Below are positions 25,299-33,952 of a stretch of DNA of 64,000 bases, one piece after another. The DNA comes from JAAFIW01 sp031414805 (GTDB lineage: Bacteria; Pseudomonadota; Gammaproteobacteria; Burkholderiales; Burkholderiaceae_C). The notes under the pieces are model-generated. The model made no database searches, was not told the DNA's origin, and was given only the letters and a program-made list of their open reading frames with translations. Each line of letters opens with the position of its first letter. Within the stretch, counting starts at the first letter, position 1. A program made the position numbers and the translations under genes. The stretch spans positions 14,663 through 78,662 of the forward strand of contig JANOQJ010000027.1 in NCBI GenBank assembly GCA_031414805.1. Direction: 5' to 3'.

Positions 25299-26885
25299 TC
25301 AGTTGACCTTGATGAGTCGCCAGTCAAGTCGGTTATCAGCGCGGTGGACCAAATCGATGTTCTTTTTCATAGCCCAAGGAATGATCTGGTTATGCAGCGG
25401 AATATGCGAGACGGTTTCGTGCGACAGTGCCAGGCCTTCGGTCAGCAGACGGTTGCGCACAGGCAGATCGGTCTCGGTCTTGATGCGATCCACCACGTAG
25501 TCCATGCGCTCATTTTTGTAACGCCCCACGTTGTAGTTGCCATCGCCGCCTTCACCCACACTGCGGGTCAAAGACTGCAGGCTGTACAGCGCATCAAACG
25601 TTGGCACACCCCATCCCAGCATGTAAATGCTGGCTTCAAAACGCTGAATCATCGGGAAATAGGTGACCAATGGCAGGGTGCGCAGCTTGGCCTTGACACC
25701 GACTTTGGCCCACATGCTGGTGACAGCCTGGCAAATTTCTTCGTCGTTGATATAGCGGTTGTTGGGGCAGGCAAAGTCCACTTCAAAGCCTTGCGGGTAG
25801 CCGGCTTCTGCCAGTTGCTTCTTGGAAGCCTCTGGGTCATACGACCAGCGTTTGTGCACCGCGTCTGTCCAACCTGCCACCTGCGGCGCAACGAGTGAAC
25901 CTGTGGGCTGACTCAGGCCGCGCATGGTGACTTTGTTGATGCTCTCGATGTCGATGGCCTGGTACAGCGCCTTGCGCACACGCAGGTCTTTCAGCGGATT
26001 TTTACCTTTGATGTTGGAGCCAGGCAATTCCTCGCGGAATTGATCCATGCCGAAGAAGATGGTGCGGTTTTCCACGCCGTCCATGACCTTCAAGTTGCCA
26101 CCCGAGCGCAGGCGCGCCAAGTCTTGCGGGCTGGGATCGAGCACCAGATCTACTTCACCAGACAGCAGAGCCGCCACACGCGTTGCCTCAGATTTGATGG
26201 GCGTGTAGATGATCTCTGTGACGTTGGTGGGTACCGTTCCCCAGTAATTGGGATTTTTCACCATCACGAGCTTCTGGTCGGGTTGCCACTCTTTGACCAT
26301 GAAAGGGCCACTGCCCATGGCGTTGCGGTGGGCAAAGCTTTCGTCTTTGGTTTTGATGTCTTTGGGCTCGGTGGACTTGTTTTTTTCCGCCCAGGCTTTG
26401 CTCATGATGCGCAGCTCTGTGAGCTGATTGAGCAGCACCGGATTAGGGCCTTTCATCATGATGTCAACCGTGTTGTCGTTGACTTTCACTACCTTATCGA
26501 TGCCTTGAGTGTAGACGTTGTAATTCGAAGTTTTGGCCATGGCGCGGGTTAGCGAAAACACCACATCGTCTGCCGTGAGTGGCGAGCCATCGCTGAATTT
26601 CACGCCTGTGCGCAAGGTAAAGCGCACCTGAGTGGGCGACACATCGCGCCAACTGGTGGCCAACTGCGGCTCGGGCTTGAAGGTGGTGCTGTTGTAGTAG
26701 ACCAGCGCGTCATAAACGGCGGCGTGCACACCGTTGCCAAGCGCATTGTTCTGGGAGTGAATGTCCAGCGTGGGAATGTCGCTGGCGCTGGACCATTTGA
26801 AGGGCTTGGCCTGCAAGGCGGTGGGTGCTACCAGGGACAATAGCGTTACGGCGGCTGCGGAAACCGCAGTGAAAGACAGCTTCAT
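25299..26885 (-). CDS. Peptide ABC transporter substrate-binding protein (SBP_bac_5), first gene of operon
   Basis: A 528-residue periplasmic solute-binding protein of family 5. Signal peptide MKLSFTAVSAAAVTLLSLV ends near ALQA. Family motifs include DIPTLDIHSQNNALGNGVH and GVKFSDGSPLTADDVVFSL. The ATG at 26885 follows a GAGG site; an in-frame upstream ATG would give six extra residues. It leads the operon dppA-like/dppB/M20/dppA-like/dppC/dppD/dppF. A plausible promoter lies 30-60 bp upstream. Paralogous to the gene at 21314-22894. Confidence 0.94.
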   Translation of the reverse strand: MKLSFTAVSAAAVTLLSLVAPTALQAKPFKWSSASDIPTLDIHSQNNALGNGVHAAVYDALVYYNSTTFKPEPQLATSWRDVSPTQVRFTLRTGVKFSDGSPLTADDVVFSLTRAMAKTSNYNVYTQGIDKVVKVNDNTVDIMMKGPNPVLLNQLTELRIMSKAWAEKNKSTEPKDIKTKDESFAHRNAMGSGPFMVKEWQPDQKLVMVKNPNYWGTVPTNVTEIIYTPIKSEATRVAALLSGEVDLVLDPSPQDLARLRSGGNLKVMDGVENRTIFFGMDQFREELPGSNIKGKNPLKDLRVRKALYQAIDIESINKVTMRGLSQPTGSLVAPQVAGWTDAVHKRWSYDPEASKKQLAEAGYPQGFEVDFACPNNRYINDEEICQAVTSMWAKVGVKAKLRTLPLVTYFPMIQRFEASIYMLGWGVPTFDALYSLQSLTRSVGEGGDGNYNVGRYKNERMDYVVDRIKTETDLPVRNRLLTEGLALSHETVSHIPLHNQIIPWAMKKNIDLVHRADNRLDWRLIKVN

Positions 26886-26914
26886 ATAAACCTCATGTGT
26901 CATTGATGCATATG

Positions 26915-26944
26915 ACTATGCAACAAGCGCGCCGGGAACGTCAA
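26915..26944 (-). promoter_or_regulatory. Candidate promoter of the peptide transporter operon
   Basis: On the minus strand TTGACG (26944-26939) is followed after 18 bp by CATAGT (26920-26915), about 30 bp before the first gene's start. The -35 is near consensus; the -10 is weaker. Confidence 0.4.
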
Positions 26945-27004
26945 AAGGGGTTTCCCGCAAAGGTTGTTACGCAGGTGACAGCGGCTTAATTTAAGCCAAA
27001 TTGA

Positions 27005-27058
27005 CCACAAGCCCTTGTCAATCGGGCTCAAGCAGCTATCTATTTAATAGTGAATTCA
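27005..27058 (-). repeat. Dispersed repeat copy R9, overlapping a stop codon
   Basis: Reverse copy (AAGCCCTTGTCAATCGGGCT then CAAGCAGCTATCTATTTAA). It contains the TAG stop (27040-27042) and last codons of the DUF3047 gene. Confidence 0.8.
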
Positions 27059-27870
27059 AGCACCGTCGTCGGTTTGAGCGACAAAGGGCCGTACCACGCT
27101 GTTGCACTGCTTTGGGTGTTGTCGGTGTCCGTCATGATTGCAATGCCCACCAAGGCCCCGGGCTCTTCGCCGAATGCCAGCAAGTAGTCGGCGCGAACAT
27201 CGCGCTCGTAGTCAAGCCATTGGTCAAGCTGTGCTGGCCCAGACTGCACGACCAACTTGCGCACCCGGTCGGTGCGCCCGTTTTGAATGAGCGTGCCCAC
27301 CGGGCGCTTGTTGCACCATACATACATGAGCGTGGCGTAGGGTATTTCTTCCCCCGTGACAGCACGAGCCAGCTCGTTGAGCATGGCATTTTTGGCAGAA
27401 AACTTGGCGCGATCGCCTTCAAAGGCTAAAACGATGCGTACCGAACCGTCATCAGCTTCACGTAGCGCCATGTCAGCTTGCGCAATCAGCTGCGGCACGT
27501 GCCACGAGAAGCGTAAAAATCCCAGGTCGCCGGGCGCTACTCGCAGCGGCAAGCGCAGCATGCTGGCCGCAGAGCTCGACCGTACGCCTATTGCGGCGCG
27601 ACCTTCCTTGTGCGCATACTCAAATTCGCTGGATCGTTTGCCAGGGAGTTTGTAGTGTTGCCAGCTGGTTAGCGAAGCCGGGTTAGTTGTTGTCAACGCA
27701 TTTGCGGATTGGATTGCCCACGCGTTACGCATGCTCTCAGCCGTCTGCTCGACCACGACTGGCAAGTCATCGGATCCCGAAGGGGTGCCCGCGCAGGCCA
27801 CCACCAATAAAGCCGTTCCTGACAACAGAACCCGTTGAAAGCAGACGAAAAATCGTTGAATAGTGTTCAC
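27040..27870 (-). CDS. DUF3047 lipoprotein
   Basis: A 276-residue protein. The start is GTG at 27870, preceded by GGAGG at ideal spacing. The N-terminus is a lipoprotein signal peptide with lipobox VVAC (Cys26). The rest matches the DUF3047 pattern: FLRFSWHVPQ, ADDGSVRIVLAFEGDR, EIPYATLMYVW, FGEEPGALVGIAIMTDTDNT and a final WYGPLSL. The fold resembles a carbohydrate-binding-like beta sandwich; function is unknown. The last residues and stop codon lie inside a copy of the dispersed repeat, so the C-terminus was probably remodelled by it. Confidence 0.85.
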   Translation of the reverse strand: MNTIQRFFVCFQRVLLSGTALLVVACAGTPSGSDDLPVVVEQTAESMRNAWAIQSANALTTTNPASLTSWQHYKLPGKRSSEFEYAHKEGRAAIGVRSSSAASMLRLPLRVAPGDLGFLRFSWHVPQLIAQADMALREADDGSVRIVLAFEGDRAKFSAKNAMLNELARAVTGEEIPYATLMYVWCNKRPVGTLIQNGRTDRVRKLVVQSGPAQLDQWLDYERDVRADYLLAFGEEPGALVGIAIMTDTDNTQSSATAWYGPLSLKPTTVLEFTIK

Positions 27871-27907
27871 AGAATCAACCTCCAAGCCGACGCGGGTCAA
27901 CAGACGT

Positions 27908-27930
27908 AAAAAAACCGCCCCGAAGGGCGG
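27908..27930 (-). terminator. Terminator of the porin gene
   Basis: Stem CCGCCC/GGGCGG with a tetraloop. On the minus strand it is followed by seven T residues, 46 bp after the porin stop. Confidence 0.85.
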
Positions 27931-27975
27931 CTTTTGATGCTGCTATCTCACATCTGGCGAAACGCCAGAGGGAGA

Positions 27976-29079
27976 TTAGAAGGAGTGGCGAACGCCGAAA
28001 TCGTAGCCGTTGGAGCTGTTGTTGGCAGCAGTTGCAGAGCCGTTCAGGGCTTGAGTGGCGCCGTCTTTGTTGCTTACGCGAGCGTAAGTGCCGTACAGAG
28101 CCGTACGCTTGGACAGGTTGTGCACATAACCTAGGGCAAACTTGTTGCTCTTACCAACGCTGGTGGAACCAACTTTAGTCTGGTAAGTGGAGTATGCAAC
28201 GCGAACTTCACCAGCGCCCAGAGGAATCAGGCTACCCAACAGGAAGCCCTTGCCTTTGGTGGAGCTAGGCGATGTCGAAACTTTGTCGTCAACGTAATGA
28301 GCCATCAATTTGGCAACGCCCAGGTCATACTGACCACCCAGGTTGAACTGGCTGGTGTTGCCAGCAACGTACTCGGTGCGGCTGGAAGCCAAAGCAACGT
28401 TGATCGGGCCATTGGCATAACCAACACGCAAAGCCAGACCATTGCCGTCTTTTTTATTGTTCACGCCTGCTGGAGCTGGAGCTGTCAGTGAATTGCTAAC
28501 GTTTTCGCCCATATAGTACTGAACTTGTCCGTAAAAGCCGCCCAGGTCACGTGGCAAGAAGTAGCCGATGCTGTTCGAAGCACGAACGGTTGTTGGGCCA
28601 CCAATGCTGCTGTTCAAAGTCTGGGTTGTTCCAACACCGTTGGTGCCGAACGGATCAAACACTGTCAGGTTCCAGAACTGGGGGGTGTAATCGCGACCCA
28701 AGCGCACTTCACCGAAGCCGCCAGACAAGCTGACAGTGGAGCGACGATTGAAGTTCAAGCCGGTACCGGGGGCATTGGTCAAGTTTGCAGCACCAGCTTG
28801 ATTGCCAGCACGGATTCCGCCGCCAGCTGTGCCGTCGTCATTGTTAATGCCAGCTTCGAGCCAGAAGCTGGCCGACATGCCGCCGCCCAGGTCTTCAACA
28901 CCACGGAAACCCAAACGGCTGCTGTTGTAGCCAGAATTGGTCAGTTGCGTTTTCTTGTTGACGCTGCCGGAGCCATAGGCATAAGTCGCATCAACCACAC
29001 CAAACAGTGTGACGGAAGATTGGGCAGAAGCCACGCCAGCAGAGGCCAGCACAGCCAGTGCAATCAGGGATTTTTTCAT
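27976..29079 (-). CDS. Gram-negative porin (OmpC/Omp32-like)
   Basis: A 367-residue outer-membrane trimeric beta-barrel porin of the betaproteobacterial type. The signal peptide MKKSLIALAVLASAGVASAQ is followed by SSVTLFGVVDATYAYGSG, the typical N-terminus. SRLGFRGVEDLGGGMSASFWLE and RRSTVSLSGGFGEVRLGRDYTP (eyelet-type loop region) are also diagnostic, and it ends in the barrel signature GYDFGVRHSF with terminal Phe. The ATG at 29079 has a GGAG site. Codon use looks like a highly expressed gene, with lower GC than neighbours. A long 5' region and a strong terminator surround it. Confidence 0.96.
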   Translation of the reverse strand: MKKSLIALAVLASAGVASAQSSVTLFGVVDATYAYGSGSVNKKTQLTNSGYNSSRLGFRGVEDLGGGMSASFWLEAGINNDDGTAGGGIRAGNQAGAANLTNAPGTGLNFNRRSTVSLSGGFGEVRLGRDYTPQFWNLTVFDPFGTNGVGTTQTLNSSIGGPTTVRASNSIGYFLPRDLGGFYGQVQYYMGENVSNSLTAPAPAGVNNKKDGNGLALRVGYANGPINVALASSRTEYVAGNTSQFNLGGQYDLGVAKLMAHYVDDKVSTSPSSTKGKGFLLGSLIPLGAGEVRVAYSTYQTKVGSTSVGKSNKFALGYVHNLSKRTALYGTYARVSNKDGATQALNGSATAANNSSNGYDFGVRHSF

Positions 29080-29447
29080 TGCAAGTTTCTCCAAGGTTAA
29101 ACATAGGGCTCCGGTGCGATGGCGGCTACTTATGGTGCGTTGTGATGAACGCATTTCCGTGCCACCGCCGGTTCCCCGGGCCAACCTCCAATTTAGGAAG
29201 TTGATGTATTGCACCAGACGCTGGTTTGTTTCGCAAAGTATTTAGCCCTTGAGCTTTCGTTTCGTTGCACCTCAACAACAGGCTTGCCCCGACTGCCGGG
29301 CGCAATAGGCATGCAGACGTTTGCAATCGACACAAATTGTTTCGCACAGTGGCTTTTGTAGTTCATTGGGACTAATTTCGCTAAGTCTGCGGGTGATTAG
29401 TCTTGTGCGTACACTCAGGCATCAACCAGATTTTTAAGTATTTACCC
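29080..29447. other. Divergent regulatory region between porin and coq7
   Basis: 368 bp without a supportable gene. It must hold the promoters of the divergent porin and coq7 genes and a long porin 5' leader is possible. I could not assign -35/-10 elements or operators with confidence. Confidence 0.5.
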
Positions 29448-30068
29448 GTGCTGACACCCATCATTCTGGCCTCCGAACGCGCCTTGCGGACCCTTTTTGC
29501 TGTGCCGCGCGCGCACCGGGAATGCCCCGTTGTCGCGCTAGACAGTACGCAACTAACACCCACCGAGACATCTCAGGCCGCTGCATTGATGCGGGTTAAC
29601 CATGTCGGCGAAGTGTGCGCGCAGGCCTTGTACAGCGCGCAGGCGCTTGCAACAACCAGTCCCGCATTGCGCCGCCAGTTTGAAAAGGCTGCGCAGGAAG
29701 AAGCTGATCATTTGGCGTGGACTCAGACACGCCTGGGTGAATTGGGTGCCCGCCCATCGCTGCTCAACCCGGTTTGGTACGCCGGTGCTTTCGCGATGGG
29801 TTTTGTAGCTGCCAAGTTGGGCGACAAGGCGAGCTTGGCTTTCGTTGTTGAGACGGAAAAGCAGGTCGAAGCGCATTTGCAAACGCATCTAGACCTGCTG
29901 CCTGTGCAGGATCATGCGTCTCGCGCCATCGTCGCGCAGATGAAGGTTGAAGAAGCCCAGCATGCCGCTGATGCGGCAGCGGCGGGAGCCCCAGCGTTAC
30001 CGCAGGCCGTCAAGCTGGCGATGAAGGCCGCTGCAAAGGTGATGACGTCTACGGCTCGCTATATCTAG
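29448..30068 (+). CDS. coq7: 3-demethoxyubiquinol 3-hydroxylase Coq7
   Basis: A 206-residue membrane-associated diiron enzyme that performs the last hydroxylation in ubiquinone synthesis. The ligands are in place: Glu55 (RVNHVGEVCAQ), Glu85 and His88 (QEEADHLAW), Glu137 (VVETEKQVEAH), Glu169 and His172 (VEEAQHAAD). GTG at 29448 is chosen because the sequence after it fits the family start; no clear ribosome binding site is seen and an upstream in-frame TTG exists at 29403. It is convergent with osmC. Confidence 0.93.
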   Translation: MLTPIILASERALRTLFAVPRAHRECPVVALDSTQLTPTETSQAAALMRVNHVGEVCAQALYSAQALATTSPALRRQFEKAAQEEADHLAWTQTRLGELGARPSLLNPVWYAGAFAMGFVAAKLGDKASLAFVVETEKQVEAHLQTHLDLLPVQDHASRAIVAQMKVEEAQHAADAAAAGAPALPQAVKLAMKAAAKVMTSTARYI

Positions 30069-30081
30069 AGCATTACCCAAT

Positions 30082-30534
30082 TCACGCGAGTTCGACCAAG
30101 TCAAAATCTGTCGTGATTTGCACGGTTTTGCTCAGCATGATGCTGGCCGAGCAATATTTTTCGTGGCTCATGGCGATAGCCCGTTCAACGGCGGCGGACG
30201 GAACGCCCCGGCCTGATACGGTGAACTGCATGTGAATGTGCGTGAACACCTTGGGGTCGGTGTCGGCCCGCTGTGCGGTTAATTTGACACAGCAGGACTG
30301 CACGTTGTGCCGACCGCGTTTCAAAATCAGCACCACGTCGTACGCCGTGCAACCCCCTGTTCCGGCCAGGATCAGCTCCATGGGTCTGGGTGCCAGGTTT
30401 TGGCCGCCGTTCTGGGGTTTGTCGGCATCGGGTGCGCCGTCCATCATCAACGCGTGGCCGCTCCCGGTCTCAGCCAGAAAACCCATGCCTGATCGGGCAC
30501 CCGTAACGCCCGTCCAGCTCACATTGCATTCCAT
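30082..30534 (-). CDS. OsmC/YhfA-family protein
   Basis: A 150-residue OsmC-like protein. The family's two redox cysteines are present in LAGTGGCTAYDVVLIL and HEKYCSASIMLS. Members are either peroxide-reducing (Ohr/OsmC) or of the YhfA type; the ADKPQNGGQNLAPRPMELIL segment is closer to YhfA. The ATG at 30534 follows AAAGGA at good spacing. It ends 13 bp from the convergent coq7 stop. Hydroperoxide or sulfur chemistry is likely but not certain. Confidence 0.88.
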   Translation of the reverse strand: MECNVSWTGVTGARSGMGFLAETGSGHALMMDGAPDADKPQNGGQNLAPRPMELILAGTGGCTAYDVVLILKRGRHNVQSCCVKLTAQRADTDPKVFTHIHMQFTVSGRGVPSAAVERAIAMSHEKYCSASIMLSKTVQITTDFDLVELA

Positions 30535-30674
30535 TTTTAGTCCTTTCGTAACCATTTATCAGCGTAGCTTGTGGTGTGTAAATCGTGCTTATGGCGTTGG
30601 CAACTGGAAACAAAGTCACAAGAAGCGCCAGCCCCGCATGCTGCGTTGCAGCAGACCGACGCTATACTGAAATC

Positions 30675-30770
30675 GCTGCCACAGTGTAATTTCACTCTGG
30701 CAATAGATTGTCTCCTCCACCTCCTCAGGTGGATTCAGCCCCGAGTTGTAAAACTCGGGGCTTTTTTCTT
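30675..30770 (+). ncRNA. Candidate small RNA or ilvA attenuator with CU-rich motif
   Basis: A TATACT -10-like element (30663-30668; no good -35 seen) precedes a transcript-like segment of about 95 nt with three stem-loops. These are GCCACAGTG/CACTCTGGC (one mismatch), CCACCT-CCTC-AGGTGG, and an 11-bp terminator stem (AGCCCCGAGTT/AACTCGGGGCT, 30737-30762) followed by a T-rich tail. Between the first two lies TCTCCTCCACCTCCTC, complementary to Shine-Dalgarno sequences. It ends about 48 bp before ilvA. A 32-codon frame (30591-30689) overlaps its start, so transcription attenuation of ilvA is an alternative. Confidence 0.5.
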
Positions 30771-30817
30771 TCCAGAACGTTTTTAGGCGCGGTTTAGCGC
30801 ACCTATCATCCTGGCGT

Positions 30818-32377
30818 ATGAGCAAACACTTGAGCCCTGCCGACTACCTTAAAAAAATCCTCACGGCACGTGTTTATGACGTAGCGGTTGAAAGTGCACT
30901 GGAGCCAGCCAAAAATTTGAGCAAGCGGCTACACAACACCGTGCTGCTCAAGCGTGAAGACCAACAAGCGGTGTTCAGCTTCAAGCTGCGCGGTGCTTAC
31001 AACAAAATGGTTAATCTGCCCCCCGAGCAGTTGGCGAAAGGCGTCATTTGTGCGTCGGCGGGTAACCACGCGCAAGGCGTCGCGCTGTCGGCCCAGAAGC
31101 TGGGCGTGCAAGCGGTGGTGGTGATGCCCGTGACCACGCCGCAAGTCAAAGTTGATGCCGTCAAGGCGTTGGGCGGCCACGTGGTCAGCGTGGTGCTCAG
31201 CGGTGACAGCTACTCCGATGCTTACGCCCATGCCTTGACCTTGCAGGCAGAGCGGGGCTTGAGCTTCATTCACCCTTTTGATGATCCGGACGTGATCGCG
31301 GGCCAAGGCACGATTGCGATGGAAATATTGCGCCAGCACCAAGGGCCGCTGCATGCTGTGTTTGTCGCGATTGGAGGCGGGGGCCTGATCTCTGGCGTGG
31401 CCAACTACATCAAGGCGGTGCGCCCCGAGGTGAAAGTGATTGGCGTACAAATGAACGATTCCGACGCCATGATGCAATCGGTGCGCGCCAAAAAACGGGT
31501 GACGTTGACGGATGTAGGGCTGTTCTCCGACGGCACTGCCGTCAAGCTCGTTGGTGAAGAAACCTTTCGCTTGACGCGGGGCTTGGTTGACGGCTTCATG
31601 ACGGTGGACACCGACGCGGTGTGCGCCGCCATCAAGGACATCTTCATTGACACCCGCAGCATTGTGGAGCCTGCCGGTGCATTGGCGGTCGCGGCCATCA
31701 AGCAATACGTGGCGGCCCACAAAACCAAGGGCGAAACCTACGCGGCCATTTTGTGTGGTGCCAACATGAACTTTGACCGTCTGCGCTTCATTGCCGAGCG
31801 CGCAGAAGTGGGTGAGGAGCGCGAGGCGTTGTTTGCGGTAACGATTCCTGAGGCGCGCGGCAGCTTCAAGCGGTTTTGTGAGCTGATCAGCGCACTAAAA
31901 GGTAGCCCCCGCAGCGTCACTGAGTTCAACTACCGCATCAGCGATGCCGATAAGGCCCATGTATTCGTCGGTTTGACGACTACCGCGAAGGGCGAGAGCA
32001 CCAAAATCGCGGGGAGCTTCAGCAAACACGGCTTTGACGCCATTGACCTGACCCACGACGAGCTGGCTAAAGAACACATTCGTCACATGGTTGGCGGCCA
32101 TTCGGCGCTGGCGCATGACGAGCGGCTGTTGCGCTTTGTGTTTCCCGAGCGGCCGGGTGCTTTGATGAAATTTCTGGCTGCCATGCAGCCCAACTGGAAC
32201 ATCAGCCTGTTTCACTACCGCAACCAGGGAGCGGATTACGGGCGCATTTTGGTGGGGGTGCAAGTTCCTGCGCAAGATCACGCGGTGTTCGCGCAGTTTT
32301 TGGCCAGCCTGGGTTATCCGTGCGTAGATGAGACACTCAATCCGGCGTATCGGCTATTTTTGAAGGCGGCAGGTTGA
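30818..32377 (+). CDS. ilvA: Threonine ammonia-lyase (threonine deaminase), biosynthetic
   Basis: A 519-residue PLP enzyme making 2-oxobutanoate from threonine, the first step of isoleucine synthesis. The PLP lysine is Lys56 in VFSFKLRGAYN; the phosphate-binding loop is IGGGGLISG (about 185-193). Residues after about 330 form two ACT-like domains (EARGSFKRFCELI and PERPGALMKFLAAM), so the enzyme is the long, isoleucine-regulated form. A stem-loop terminator structure lies in its leader. It is followed by dispersed repeat R10. Confidence 0.96.
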   Translation: MSKHLSPADYLKKILTARVYDVAVESALEPAKNLSKRLHNTVLLKREDQQAVFSFKLRGAYNKMVNLPPEQLAKGVICASAGNHAQGVALSAQKLGVQAVVVMPVTTPQVKVDAVKALGGHVVSVVLSGDSYSDAYAHALTLQAERGLSFIHPFDDPDVIAGQGTIAMEILRQHQGPLHAVFVAIGGGGLISGVANYIKAVRPEVKVIGVQMNDSDAMMQSVRAKKRVTLTDVGLFSDGTAVKLVGEETFRLTRGLVDGFMTVDTDAVCAAIKDIFIDTRSIVEPAGALAVAAIKQYVAAHKTKGETYAAILCGANMNFDRLRFIAERAEVGEEREALFAVTIPEARGSFKRFCELISALKGSPRSVTEFNYRISDADKAHVFVGLTTTAKGESTKIAGSFSKHGFDAIDLTHDELAKEHIRHMVGGHSALAHDERLLRFVFPERPGALMKFLAAMQPNWNISLFHYRNQGADYGRILVGVQVPAQDHAVFAQFLASLGYPCVDETLNPAYRLFLKAAG

Positions 32378-32400
32378 TTTGGCCTGATTTATAGCGTTTT

Positions 32401-32455
32401 GGGCCTCCAGCCCTTTTGGATACTGCTCAAGCAGCTATCTAAATTATAGCAACTA
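32401..32455 (-). repeat. Dispersed repeat copy R10
   Basis: Reverse near-consensus copy: GGGCCTCCAGCCCTTTTGG, then ACTGCTCAAGCAGCTATC and ATTATAGCAAC. It begins 23 bp after the ilvA stop and lies between the convergent ilvA and gspC. Confidence 0.88.
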
Positions 32456-32476
32456 AATGTTGGCAAACAAGAAGCG

Positions 32477-32998
32477 TTAGGGCCTTGGTGCAGCGCTCGG
32501 TACGCCAGGAGTTGCCACCACGCCGGCACCAGCCACCGGCGGCATTTCCAGCTTGACGGTCGCTGTTCCGTCTACAGCGGTGCCCACCGTCGCACTGCGG
32601 CCAACAACCGATTGCAAAAACACGCCTTCTTCCAGCTTGGCCCCGACCCGGTAGGGCCTGGGGGGCTTGCCGTCGATGGCGATCAGGGCTGCGCCCGAAC
32701 GGGTGTTGCGGTCCGCCACCACGCCGACCAGGATCAATCGGGTGGCCAGCAAAGGCGGGGGCGGTGGCGCAGCAACCGACGGATTGGCACTGGGCACCCA
32801 GCCCAGCAACCGGGCCACGGCATTGGTATCGGCCACCACCGGCGCGGGCAGCACCACCGGCGCTGCAGCAGGCACACCTGTGGCGCTGGTCAGGCGCAAA
32901 GCCCAGTACGCAGCACTGGCGGCAGCTGCCAGCCAGATCAATAGCGTGGTTGCGTTAAGCAATACTTTGGAACGCGCGGGGGCTGAGAGGGTCAACAT
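32477..32998 (-). CDS. gspC: Type II secretion system protein GspC
   Basis: A 173-residue inner-membrane protein that links the type II secretion inner platform with the secretin. It has a short cytoplasmic start, one membrane helix (VLLNATTLLIWLAAAASAAYWAL), a Pro/Ala-rich linker and a homology region (ATRLILVGVVADRNTRSGAALIAIDGKPPRPYRVGAKLEEG). There is no PDZ domain, making it a short GspC. The ATG at 32998 is 48 bp from the divergent gspG, so the two share a promoter region. It lies next to the main gsp cluster, in the reverse direction. Confidence 0.85.
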   Translation of the reverse strand: MLTLSAPARSKVLLNATTLLIWLAAAASAAYWALRLTSATGVPAAAPVVLPAPVVADTNAVARLLGWVPSANPSVAAPPPPPLLATRLILVGVVADRNTRSGAALIAIDGKPPRPYRVGAKLEEGVFLQSVVGRSATVGTAVDGTATVKLEMPPVAGAGVVATPGVPSAAPRP

Positions 32999-33046
32999 GC
33001 AGCGATTATCATTGAACGGATTCGCCCAATCCGCCTCGAAGCCCAC

Positions 33047-33514
33047 ATGAAACACACCTCAATCCCCTTCGCACCCGCCCAATTTCTGCTTTCAAGACGC
33101 TTCAAGATTGCGCGCGGCTTCACCCTGATTGAGCTGATGGTGGTGCTGGTCATCATCGGCGTGCTGGCCGCGCTGATCGTGCCCAACGTGCTGGACCGGG
33201 CAGACGATGCGCGTGTGACCGCCGCGAAAACCGACATCAACAACGTGGTACAGGCCCTCAAACTGTACAAACTGGACAACCAGCGCTACCCCACATCCGA
33301 GCAGGGTCTGCAGGCCTTGCTGACCAAGCCCACCACCACACCCATCCCGCCCAACTGGAAACCCTATGTGGAAAAGCTACCCAACGACCCGTGGGGCCGC
33401 TCCTACCAGTATTTGAACCCTGGTGTGAAGGGCGAAATTGATGTCATGTCATTTGGAGCCGACGGGCAGGCGGGCGGCGAGGGAAAAAACGCCGATGTCG
33501 GCAGCTGGCAGTAA
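33047..33514 (+). CDS. gspG: Type II secretion major pseudopilin GspG
   Basis: A 155-residue major pseudopilin. The prepilin peptidase site is ARG/FTLIELMVVLVIIGVLAALIVP, preceded by an unusually long leader of about 24 residues. The GspG-type remainder shows ARVTAAKTDINNVVQALKLYKLDNQRYPTSEQGL and the calcium-site region near DVMSFGADGQAGGEG. The start ATG at 33047 is the first in-frame one; a shorter leader cannot be excluded. It leads the gspG-to-gspE run. Confidence 0.95.
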   Translation: MKHTSIPFAPAQFLLSRRFKIARGFTLIELMVVLVIIGVLAALIVPNVLDRADDARVTAAKTDINNVVQALKLYKLDNQRYPTSEQGLQALLTKPTTTPIPPNWKPYVEKLPNDPWGRSYQYLNPGVKGEIDVMSFGADGQAGGEGKNADVGSWQ

Positions 33515-33952
33515 ATGCGTTTTGCGCCGACTGGTGTCGCAAGGGGCTTCACCTTGCTGGAGCTGCTGGTGGTCATCACCATCATTGCCATCGGGTCGGC
33601 GGGGGTGAGTTTTGCAATGCGCGACTCGGCTCACACCCAGGTGGAGCGCGAAGCCCAGCGGCTGACGGCCCTGCTGGAGGCGGCGCGTTTGCAGTCGCGG
33701 GCCGTGGGTGTGCCGGTGCGCTGGGTAGCCACTGAAGAGGGCTTTGCGTTTGTGGGCTTGCCAAACGACAGCTTGCCCACGCGTTGGCTTTCAGTGGGCA
33801 CACAGGTGGTGGGCAGCACCACCTTGACGCTGGGGCCGGAGCCCATCATTGGCCCGCAAAGCCTGCTGCTCAGCGCGGGTAACCCGCCACACACCCTGCG
33901 TATCGCCACAGACGGGCTGCGGCCTTTCTCGGTCGTGACGCCAGAGCAATGA
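33515..33952 (+). CDS. gspH: Type II secretion minor pseudopilin GspH
   Basis: A 145-residue minor pseudopilin with the cleavage motif ARG/FTLLELLVVITIIAIGSAGV and the GspH-type middle (REAQRLTALLEAARLQSRAVGVPVRW). Its ATG follows the gspG stop directly. It is processed by the prepilin peptidase, whose gene (gspO/pilD) is not in the window. Confidence 0.92.
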   Translation: MRFAPTGVARGFTLLELLVVITIIAIGSAGVSFAMRDSAHTQVEREAQRLTALLEAARLQSRAVGVPVRWVATEEGFAFVGLPNDSLPTRWLSVGTQVVGSTTLTLGPEPIIGPQSLLLSAGNPPHTLRIATDGLRPFSVVTPEQ

